Origin: DATLAN01 sp035527455
GTDB lineage: Bacteria > Planctomycetota > Planctomycetia > Pirellulales > Thermoguttaceae
Assembly (NCBI GenBank): GCA_035527455.1
Contig: DATLAN010000569.1
Coordinates: 1 to 5,817 of the forward strand
DNA length: 5,817 nt
Direction of reading: 5' to 3'
Shown in pieces: positions 1 through 4,265 of this stretch. Both the position numbers and the translations under genes were made by a program. Numbering within the stretch: the stretch's first letter is position 1; each line of letters starts with the position of its first letter. A model generated the notes under the pieces. That model saw only the letters and a list, made by a program, of their open reading frames with translations, ran no database searches and was not told the origin of the DNA.

Positions 1-143
1 TTTTCCGGAGTAAGCATAGCCACATCAATCGGCTTTTTCGGAAAATCGTCGGGGTCGCGCAGCGACAAGAGGCGTCTGCGTGAGGCACGTTCATGCCGTT
101 GCTGCGTCCGATGCCCACGCTTGGCCGCGACAATCAAAGGCAT
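1..143 (-). CDS. possible partial hypothetical protein at the left edge
   Basis: A minus-strand frame is open from an ATG at 143-141 to the window edge, giving about 47 residues and running off the left end. It begins MPLIVAAKRGHR and ends near DVAMLTPEK, with a basic Arg-rich first half and a more ordinary second half (RDPDDFPKKPIDV). I do not recognise a family, and there is no clear Shine-Dalgarno before the ATG. The plus strand is also open here for about 73 codons, so frame openness alone says little. The minus reading has the more protein-like composition towards the edge. It does not resemble an integron integrase N-terminus. Low confidence. Confidence 0.22.
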   Translation of the reverse strand, partial: MPLIVAAKRGHRTQQRHERASRRRLLSLRDPDDFPKKPIDVAMLTPE

Positions 144-577
144 CCGGCAAGGCGATCGGCCGGGTGTTCCGAGTTCCTCTTGTTGCCGAGCAACACCGGC
201 GATTTTGCGAATGAGCCAAACGACATAGCATAATCTGTTCCGCAAAATCGACGGTGCCACCCGCGGACGACTCGGCAGCCCGAACGCAACGTAACACCTT
301 CCCCAGAAGCCATTTACGACGACATCTGGCCAGGGCGGGTTGGTACGTTATCAGGCATCCGGCGCCACTTGATCTCCTTGGCGCTGCCTGGTCGGGGGGG
401 CGATGGGGTGTTATTGTGCACTTTTCTACCCCGATAACAGACGGACAAGTCCCGCTCGAAGGCTACGTAAGGTGTTGTGTCCCCACGCTTTTAGTGGTAG
501 ATTCAGCCTCAGGGAACGGAACGTTATCGTGCACTGGCGCGCCGAATTAACAGATTCGGTGTGCCCGATAAACAATA
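144..577. other. gene-poor leader region upstream of the cassette array
   Basis: I see no convincing gene here. A plus-strand open frame at 254-550 has no family signature and an odd composition, and is probably chance. Structure is present: a perfect 6-bp stem with a 3-base loop at 181-195; two related 12-mers, GTTATTGTGCAC (410-421) and GTTATCGTGCAC (523-534); and a nested hairpin in which 523-534 pairs with 559-573, enclosing a perfect CCGAAT/ATTCGG stem (542-547 with 554-559). In an integron this is where attI, the cassette promoter Pc and the divergent integrase promoter would lie, but no promoter can be assigned with confidence. Confidence 0.4.
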
Positions 578-584
578 GTTAGGC
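578..584 (+). other. core recombination site GTTAGGC bounding the array (attI-like or degenerate attC)
   Basis: GTTAGGC matches the integron core site GTTRRRY and marks the 5' boundary of the first cassette, whose Shine-Dalgarno begins 7 bases later. The preceding bases, AAACAATA, differ from the left flanks of the other core sites here (CAAAC, CTGTC and GAGC before GTT). They resemble the AAACAAA that precedes the core site of the class 1 attI1 site. No good complementary R'' box (GCCTAAC-like) lies upstream; the nearest candidate, ACGGAAC at 516-522, fits poorly. This suggests the recombination platform attI rather than an attC, with a decayed attC as the alternative. Confidence 0.5.
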
Positions 585-590
585 GGCGAC

Positions 591-594
591 GAGG
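591..594 (+). promoter_or_regulatory. ribosome binding site for the HNH cassette gene
   Basis: GAGG lies 7 bases before ATG 602, only seven bases inside the cassette. It supports ATG 602 over the GTG at 594, which opens a different frame (594-800) without family features. Confidence 0.6.
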
Positions 595-601
595 TGCCTG
601 A

Positions 602-1441
602 ATGGGTGAATTGGTCTCGCGGCAGTGTCCTGTGTGCAGGTCGGATTACTCGGCCGACAGCACGCGACTGTCGTTCGGTCGGCAGACGACTTGCTCCCGC
701 AAGTGTAGCTACGCATTACGAGCTAAGAAGCTCGACAAGAAGTGGCGTTTCACTTGCGCAGTCTGCGGAAAAGTCGTGTCGCGTTCCCCGGCACAGGTAA
801 AGTCATCTTTTGTCTTCTGTTCGCGCGCGTGCCATTACAAAGGACGCTCATTGGGTTTCGTTCAGCGCGTTGTCGTCGAGCCATATGCTATTAGTGAGGC
901 CGGCCTGAAGGCGTGGCGGGATGCCGCCGAAAAGAGACGCGGCGTTCTGCGTAAGGAACCGATCACATGGACGTGCGAAGTGTGCGGCACGGAGCGTGTT
1001 CTTCCTCGGGGCTTGCTTGCCCCAGCTCGGCGCCTCCGATTCTGTTCGCCGGAATGCGCGAACAAGGCCCTCCGAGGTGTGGGCAATCCGAGCTGGAGGG
1101 GTGGTCACCCCAATTATTACGGGCCTGACTGGCGTCCCTTGCAGCGGCTCGCGCGGAAACTCGACGGCTATCTGTGCCAGCGATGCGAAGTGTCACAGTC
1201 TGAACTTGGGAGAGCACTCGACGTTCATCACATTGAGCCGGTCTCTTCCTTCGCGAATGTAAACGACGCCAACTTCATCGAAAACGTTGTCAGCCTCTGT
1301 CACGACTGTCACATGCTGGTTGAGTGGAACGGTATCGACTTCGATTTGCCGGCCCGTTGCCGGATCAACCCTGGCATGCATGCACAACAGGAAGCCGCCC
1401 AACAACAGCATGCAGCGGACGGCGCTTCGCGCCGCCGCTGA
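602..1441 (+). CDS. HNH endonuclease-like protein with three N-terminal Cys4 zinc-binding modules
   Basis: The 279-aa protein has three Cys pairs of zinc-finger type: C9/C12 with C31/C35, C52/C55 with C73/C77, and C125/C128 with C148/C152. A short NPSWRGG motif (162-168) and YYGPDW (172-177) follow, as is common just before HNH domains of phage and homing type. The HNH domain spans about 188-241: DGYLCQRC with C192/C195, the catalytic motif LDVHHIEP (H209/H210), N228, and LCHDCH with C233/C236. Such proteins bind DNA through the zinc modules and nick or cut it with a single metal at the His-rich site. The true target is unknown. The last 14 residues (266-279, Gln/Ala/Arg-rich) are encoded inside attC1, so they are probably not part of the folded enzyme. 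The start is set by GAGG at 591-594. Restriction, homing or defence nuclease are all possible; the fold assignment is firm, the role is not. Confidence 0.88.
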   Translation: MGELVSRQCPVCRSDYSADSTRLSFGRQTTCSRKCSYALRAKKLDKKWRFTCAVCGKVVSRSPAQVKSSFVFCSRACHYKGRSLGFVQRVVVEPYAISEAGLKAWRDAAEKRRGVLRKEPITWTCEVCGTERVLPRGLLAPARRLRFCSPECANKALRGVGNPSWRGGHPNYYGPDWRPLQRLARKLDGYLCQRCEVSQSELGRALDVHHIEPVSSFANVNDANFIENVVSLCHDCHMLVEWNGIDFDLPARCRINPGMHAQQEAAQQQHAADGASRRR

Positions 1442-1456
1442 TGCTGAGCGTTATGC
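1397..1456 (+). other. attC1 recombination site (60 bp)
   Basis: The site runs from R'' GCCCAAC (1397-1403) to R' GTTATGC (1450-1456). The interior folds into a near-perfect hairpin: CAGCAT (1406-1411) with ATGCTG (1441-1446), CAGCGG (1413-1418) with CCGCTG (1435-1440), and CGGCGC (1420-1425) with GCGCCG (1429-1434), closed by a TTC loop. G1412 and A1419 are the only unpaired bases of the left arm within the stem. Such unpaired bases on one arm are characteristic of attC sites, which the integrase recognises as folded single strands. R' deviates from GTTRRRY at one base (T at 1454). Confidence 0.88.
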
Positions 1457-2350
1457 GTTCTTATGGATACCAATGTGAAATCAAACGTCCAAGCCTTTGC
1501 CGCAGTGGATCTCCCGACATATTTAGCTGCGATCGTACAAGCGACGAAACGTTTTGACGACCGGATGCTTTGGTGGCGTGGCCAAAGCCGAAAATCTTGG
1601 AAATTACATCCTTCGATTTATCACAAGGGGCTATCCAAGAACGAATCCAATATGTCGGTTCAATTTCGGAATCAGGCGCGCGTTCGGCATCGAGATGTCC
1701 CAGACCTGAATGATGGTCCATCGTGGGTATTTCTCATGCAGCATTATGGTTTGCCAACGCGCCTCCTTGATTGGACAGATTCGCCCTTGGTCGCACTCTA
1801 TTTCGCCGTTGCTGACAGCACATCCGACGACGAAGATGGAATGGTGTGGGGACTGATGCCGACAGATCTGAATCACACGCAAATCGAAACAAAAGGAATT
1901 ATGGGCACCGGAAACCCTCCGGTTCAAAAGCTTTTCGCCAACGTCTGGAAGAGATCAGGCGAAAAACTTGACGCGACTGAGACGATTGCCATAAATACGC
2001 AGCATGTTGACGTTCGCCAAATGGTACAGGCATCACAGTTCACTATACATGGATCTGAATCACCCCTTACCGATTTGGACAATGCGGAGACTTTCTTAAT
2101 TTCCATCTGCGTACCCAAGGCCGCCAAAAATGCATTTCGGCAAATCTTGAATGTGTTTCATTTGAACGATTCGTACTTGTTTCCAGACTTGGAACATCTT
2201 GCGAAACAGATACAATCACTGAACTATACAAGTTCGTAGCCGAGAATAAGCTCGATCGAACGCATAACCAGTCGATGCACGGGAGCCGGAACAACGTCGC
2301 GCGTTCGCTGCGCTCATCGACGTTAACTCCCGGCCCCGTGATCTCAAACG
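1451..2350 (+). mobile_element. integron gene cassette 2 (FRG-domain protein)
   Basis: This unit lies between the G^TT exchange points of attC1 and attC2 and carries one ORF (1463-2239). Its 5' hexamer TTATGC, joined to the terminal G of its own attC, gives GTTATGC. That is the exact complement of its R'' box GCATAAC (2262-2268). This match across the whole cassette shows that 1451-2350 is one recombination unit. The coding part is visibly more A/T-rich than the neighbouring cassettes. Confidence 0.85.
1463..2239 (+). CDS. FRG domain-containing protein
   Basis: The 258-aa protein consists almost entirely of one FRG domain (the family named for a conserved Phe/Trp-Arg-Gly motif). Visible hallmarks are WWRGQS (37-42), MQHYGLPTRLLDWTDSP (92-108) followed by ALYFA (111-115), QASQFTIHG (189-197), and the C-terminal SYLFPDLEHLAKQI (237-250). 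There is no signal peptide or membrane segment, so it should be cytoplasmic. FRG proteins are widespread orphan proteins, often in mobile regions; their biochemical activity is not firmly settled. The ATG sits only 6 bases after the attC1 R' box with no Shine-Dalgarno, so translation may be leaderless or coupled to the upstream ORF, which ends 21 bases before. GTG 1475 is an in-frame alternative start. Family assignment is confident, function unknown. Confidence 0.9.
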   Translation: MDTNVKSNVQAFAAVDLPTYLAAIVQATKRFDDRMLWWRGQSRKSWKLHPSIYHKGLSKNESNMSVQFRNQARVRHRDVPDLNDGPSWVFLMQHYGLPTRLLDWTDSPLVALYFAVADSTSDDEDGMVWGLMPTDLNHTQIETKGIMGTGNPPVQKLFANVWKRSGEKLDATETIAINTQHVDVRQMVQASQFTIHGSESPLTDLDNAETFLISICVPKAAKNAFRQILNVFHLNDSYLFPDLEHLAKQIQSLNYTSS

Positions 2351-2356
2351 TTAGGC
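2262..2356 (+). other. attC2 recombination site (95 bp)
   Basis: R'' is GCATAAC (2262-2268) and R' is GTTAGGC (2350-2356). The arms pair GAT (2274-2276) with ATC (2341-2343), CACGGG (2278-2283) with CCCGTG (2335-2340), and GCCGG (2285-2289) with CCGGC (2330-2334), leaving G2277 and A2284 unpaired. A second inner stem pairs AACGTCG (2293-2299) with CGACGTT in the variable terminal part. The outermost L arms pair less well than in attC3. R'' and R' mismatch at one base because R' is largely supplied by the next cassette. Confidence 0.87.
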
Positions 2357-2373
2357 CGGACACGATACTTTCC

Positions 2374-2378
2374 GAGGA
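2374..2378 (+). promoter_or_regulatory. ribosome binding site for the cassette 3 membrane protein
   Basis: GAGGA lies 7 bases before ATG 2386. It decides the start: the same frame is open from 2275, but that longer version would begin inside attC2 of the preceding cassette and has no Shine-Dalgarno. Confidence 0.75.
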
Positions 2379-2385
2379 CGACAAC

Positions 2386-3072
2386 ATGAATGTGATCACG
2401 CGTATTGCCGCCCTTGCCGCCGTCTCGCTATCATGCCTTTCCTATTGCTGCCAGGACGCGGCCGCACAGTTGTCCGAAGATGCCCCGGCACCCCGTGCGA
2501 ATACGCACGCGGCCTCACCCATTTCCAGGCCTCACGGCAATCCAATGCCAGCGGATGTGGAAATGGGCCGGCCCTACTTTGAGAGTTGGAGTGGCGTACT
2601 CGCGCACGTAGAACGACTGCTGAAAATCATCGTGATCGTTTTCGCGGCAATCTGGGCCTACTTCAAGTTCGTAAAGGGGCGAGTGTTTAAGCCGAGGCTT
2701 GATCTACGCGTGTGCGGCGAAACAGAGCTGATCGCGGCTGGCAGACTTGCTGTCGCTAGGGTGACGTTGAAGAACGTAGGACTGTCTAAGGTACAGTTGT
2801 CACAAGCGGGCACGGCTGTACAGATCTCTGGACCCGCCGATATTCGAGCGATTCCAATTGTGTGGGACGGCAAAGCAATATTTCAAGTATTCGAGGACCA
2901 CCCTTGGATTGAGCCGGGCGAAGTCCTTGTGGAATCGCACGCCGTGATTGTTGACGAATCAATTGATGCATTTCGCTTCGAGGCGCGCGTCGTCGCCGAA
3001 AACAAGGAATGGAACGCTTTTGAGATATGTACCGGCGCAAACCGAAATAATACCACATTGAAGGAGGATTGA
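2386..3072 (+). CDS. hypothetical membrane-anchored protein, integron cassette-encoded
   Basis: The 228-aa protein is of no family I recognise. Residues 1-27 look like a Sec signal peptide (MNVITRIAALAAVSL then Cys-rich, ending in AAA before QLSED). A Pro/Ala-rich linker (about 30-60) follows, then one strongly hydrophobic segment (LLKIIVIVFAAIWAYFKF, about 78-95), then a basic stretch KGRVFKPR (97-104). The C-terminal part (105-220) alternates like a beta-sandwich (LDLRVC, VARVTLKNVGL, AVQISGP, RFEARVVAE). If the signal peptide is cut, the linker is periplasmic and the C-terminal domain lies inside, consistent with the positive KGRVFK segment. The first hydrophobic segment might instead stay as a second membrane anchor. 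The stop is 3 bases before the next gene's ATG, so the pair is likely cotranslated. The existence of the gene is solid; its role is unknown. Confidence 0.8.
   Translation: MNVITRIAALAAVSLSCLSYCCQDAAAQLSEDAPAPRANTHAASPISRPHGNPMPADVEMGRPYFESWSGVLAHVERLLKIIVIVFAAIWAYFKFVKGRVFKPRLDLRVCGETELIAAGRLAVARVTLKNVGLSKVQLSQAGTAVQISGPADIRAIPIVWDGKAIFQVFEDHPWIEPGEVLVESHAVIVDESIDAFRFEARVVAENKEWNAFEICTGANRNNTTLKED
3061..3067 (+). promoter_or_regulatory. strong Shine-Dalgarno for the 52-aa ORF
   Basis: AAGGAGG, a full anti-Shine-Dalgarno match, lies 8 bases before ATG 3076. It sits within the last codons of the upstream gene, so the two genes are probably translated as a pair. It is the main evidence that the small ORF is real. 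Confidence 0.8.
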
Positions 3073-3075
3073 ATC

Positions 3076-3234
3076 ATGGGTATACATGACGTACATGGCC
3101 AGGGTCCCGAGAAACAGTCGAAGACCGAGGCGATTGAACGCGCAAAACGTGAACAGGAGGAACGTGAGCGCGAGCGGCGTGAATATGAACGACAAGAGAG
3201 AGAACGTAAGGCCCGCGAAAACAGAGAACAATAA
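3076..3234 (+). CDS. 52-aa Arg/Glu-rich helical peptide
   Basis: A 52-aa ORF begins 3 bases after the stop of the membrane-protein gene and ends with TAA at 3232-3234. The N-terminal 20 residues (MGIHDVHGQGPEKQSKTEAI) are polar. From 21 on, 23 of 32 residues are Arg or Glu in RE/ER runs (for example EERERERREYERQERER), with Lys, Gln and Ala between. That should form a long single alpha-helix or coiled coil rather than a globular fold. It has no signal peptide, membrane segment or Cys. The strong Shine-Dalgarno and tight spacing argue for real translation, and it may act as a small partner of the membrane protein just upstream. The overlapping +1 frame at 3086-3304 is also open but has no Shine-Dalgarno and looks like a shadow. 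No family is recognised; low-complexity composition makes homology claims unsafe. Confidence 0.68.
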   Translation: MGIHDVHGQGPEKQSKTEAIERAKREQEERERERREYERQERERKARENREQ

Positions 3235-3335
3235 CGGCAGGCTCAGTGGAAATCAAAGGCAAGCCGCCGCACGCGCGGGTCGAAGTCGCAAGCAACGCAG
3301 CTGATCCGGCTGGCTTCACAGGGAGCGAATGTCTG

Positions 3336-3431
3336 GCCTAACCAGACGCTGAACCGGAGCCGGAACAACGTCGCGCGTTCGCTACGCTCATTAACGGCAA
3401 CACCCCGGCCCGGTTAGCTCTGTCGTTAGGC
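3336..3431 (+). other. attC3 recombination site (96 bp), last of the array
   Basis: R'' GCCTAAC (3336-3342) and R' GTTAGGC (3425-3431) are perfectly complementary. The arms pair CAGA (3343-3346) with TCTG (3419-3422), GCT (3348-3350) with AGC (3416-3418), AACCGG (3352-3357) with CCGGTT (3410-3415), and GCCGG (3359-3363) with CCGGC (3405-3409). C3347, G3351 and A3358 are left unpaired, the pattern expected of an active attC. The terminal region is nearly the same sequence as in attC2, including CGTCGCGCGTTCGCT. Confidence 0.92.
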
Positions 3432-3841
3432 GCCAGGCAGCGCAGCGTGATCCGTTGTGCCCAAGGATAAGACACGATGCCTGGGTCGGGCTCCATTTCT
3501 TCTTGTGGGATTCGAAAACCTCGGGCTTTCGAGCCCCTTCCTCTGCCCACCGCCCGCTGCCCTGCCCACTGCCTTATTGACTTGGAAAAAGACCCGGGCG
3601 CCGAAGCGGCTGCGCCGCGCCTCTTCTCTGCTCCGGCCCCGGGCGTTTGGATTTCGGATTTCGGATTTCGGATTTCAGATTTCAGATTTTTGATTGGAAA
3701 CTCGCCCGCCACCCCTGTCTCAGTACACCCCCAACTGGCCTGTAACGCGGGCGGACCGGGTGATTTGGCGGAGGGAACTCCATCACTTGAGTCGAGCCTT
3801 TCGCGAAATTGCCTGGGTGACCAGTGCGTTTCAGTATCGAA
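3432..3841. other. transition region between cassette array and chromosomal locus
   Basis: Several frames are open here because of composition, but none has a family signature or a Shine-Dalgarno. Visible elements are a short hairpin GGGCT-TTCG-AGCCC (3523-3536), a C-rich stretch of CTGCCC/CCGCCC-like words (about 3541-3575), and a 7-bp tandem repeat (3649-3690). No further GTTRRRY site with a partner R'' box was found, so the array appears to end at 3431. Confidence 0.5.
3649..3690. repeat. 7-bp tandem repeat, six copies
   Basis: Four exact copies of GGATTTC (3649-3676) are followed by AGATTTC (3677-3683) and AGATTTT (3684-3690). Read as protein it gives the ISDFGFRISDF / KSEIRNPKSEI pattern often seen in spurious ORFs. 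It lies between the array end and the broken gene and is most likely an intergenic microsatellite. Confidence 0.9.
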
Positions 3842-4265
3842 CTCTCTTGCCGAGATACGGCGCTTCATCGCTTCGAGAATGCGATCCGGTTTCTGCCTGT
3901 AGATCGCCGTCTCGATCTTCCCGAGTTCCACCCGCAGGTTCGGTGGGGCCTTGGGATGCTCGGCCAACGCCTGATCCAGCATCTCCACGTAGGGCAGCAG
4001 CGGTTTGCCCAGCGCCGCCAACTCCAGGCCGGCGGCTGCTTTACTCCGATCTGAGTTCTTGTCATCCAGCTTCGCTATCAACGCGATGGCTTGGGTCCAA
4101 GCGGCTTCGGTAAGCGGTTGCGCGGCATCCTCGAACAGTCGCCCGCGCGAGTCATCGGAGCAGAGGCGAGCACAACACCGGCCCAGATCGTCAAGCCCAT
4201 TATTACCCAAAGAGTGTGCCGCTTCATCGGATGTCTCCGCTTCACCTGTGCCCGTTCAGTTTGAC

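Larger units (their letters stand above)
579..1450 (+). mobile_element. integron gene cassette 1 (HNH endonuclease-like)
   Basis: This is the unit between two strand-exchange points (G^TT) in the core sites at 578-584 and 1450-1456. It contains one ORF (602-1441) in the usual cassette orientation and ends in attC1. Its 5' hexamer TTAGGC is complementary to its own R'' box GCCCAAC at 6 of 7 positions, counting the G supplied on circularisation. The ORF fills almost the whole cassette and runs into the attC, as in compact cassettes. Confidence 0.75.
2351..3425 (+). mobile_element. integron gene cassette 3 (two-gene cassette: membrane protein plus Arg/Glu-rich peptide)
   Basis: This is the unit between the exchange points of attC2 and attC3, 1075 bp. 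Its 5' end TTAGGC with the terminal G of its attC gives GTTAGGC, the exact complement of its R'' box GCCTAAC (3336-3342). It carries two tandem ORFs (2386-3072 and 3076-3234), each with a good Shine-Dalgarno, whereas most cassettes carry one gene. About 100 bases between the second stop and attC3 hold nothing I can identify. Confidence 0.85.
3338..4227 (-). pseudogene. frameshifted small secreted protein with a HEAT-like region
   Basis: From ATG 4227 (GGAG at 4238-4235, 7-base spacer) a clear signal peptide is read: MKRHTLWVIMGLTIWAGVV then LASAPMTRAG. That frame then turns into unlikely sequence and stops at 4078. The adjacent frame takes over at about 4141 with normal protein sequence: RLFEDAAQPLTEAAWTQAI, then SDRSKAAAGLELAALGKPLLPY and a helix pair ending at KRRISARE (about 3842), resembling a single HEAT-like repeat. 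A missing base near 4138-4145 would join them. The second frame stays open through the 7-bp repeats to a TAG inside attC3 (3340-3338), so the original C-terminus is unclear and the part below about 3840 is probably not native. An earlier ATG at 4269 overlaps the GH16 stop as ATGA, so coupling is possible. Read alone, the second frame could start at 4210, but without Shine-Dalgarno or signal peptide. A sequencing error is an alternative to true inactivation. Confidence 0.5.

Noticed and set aside
205..234. Promoter-like pair TTGCGA-18-CATAAT on the plus strand
   Set aside because: It has plausible spacing but no convincing gene directly downstream; not distinguishable from chance.
475..503. 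Possible promoter TTGTGT-17-TAGATT that could serve as the cassette promoter Pc
   Set aside because: It matches only 3 of 6 and 4 of 6 consensus bases. Such matches occur by chance, and the host's promoter preferences are unknown.
254..550. A 98-codon plus-strand open frame upstream of the array
   Set aside because: No Shine-Dalgarno, no family motif and an irregular composition. It overlaps the structured leader region and repeated 12-mers, so it is more likely non-coding.
516..584. A fourth attC at the left border (R'' ACGGAAC, stem 523-573, R' GTTAGGC)
   Set aside because: The R'' candidate breaks the RYYYAAC consensus at two positions and matches the complement of R' at only four of seven. 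The unpaired-base pattern of the other three sites is absent. An attI-like site is preferred.
3086..3304. Arg-rich 72-codon frame overlapping the 52-aa ORF
   Set aside because: It is the +1 shadow of the Arg/Glu repeat region. It has no Shine-Dalgarno, while the 52-aa frame has a full one at ideal spacing.
3523..3536. Rho-independent terminator from the hairpin GGGCT-TTCG-AGCCC
   Set aside because: The stem is only 5 bp, there is no T-run on the plus strand, and only a weak interrupted TTTT follows on the minus strand.
3477..3902. Plus-strand open frame of 141 codons as a possible fourth cassette gene
   Set aside because: It reads through the C-rich stretch and the heptamer repeat, lacks a Shine-Dalgarno, and no attC follows it.
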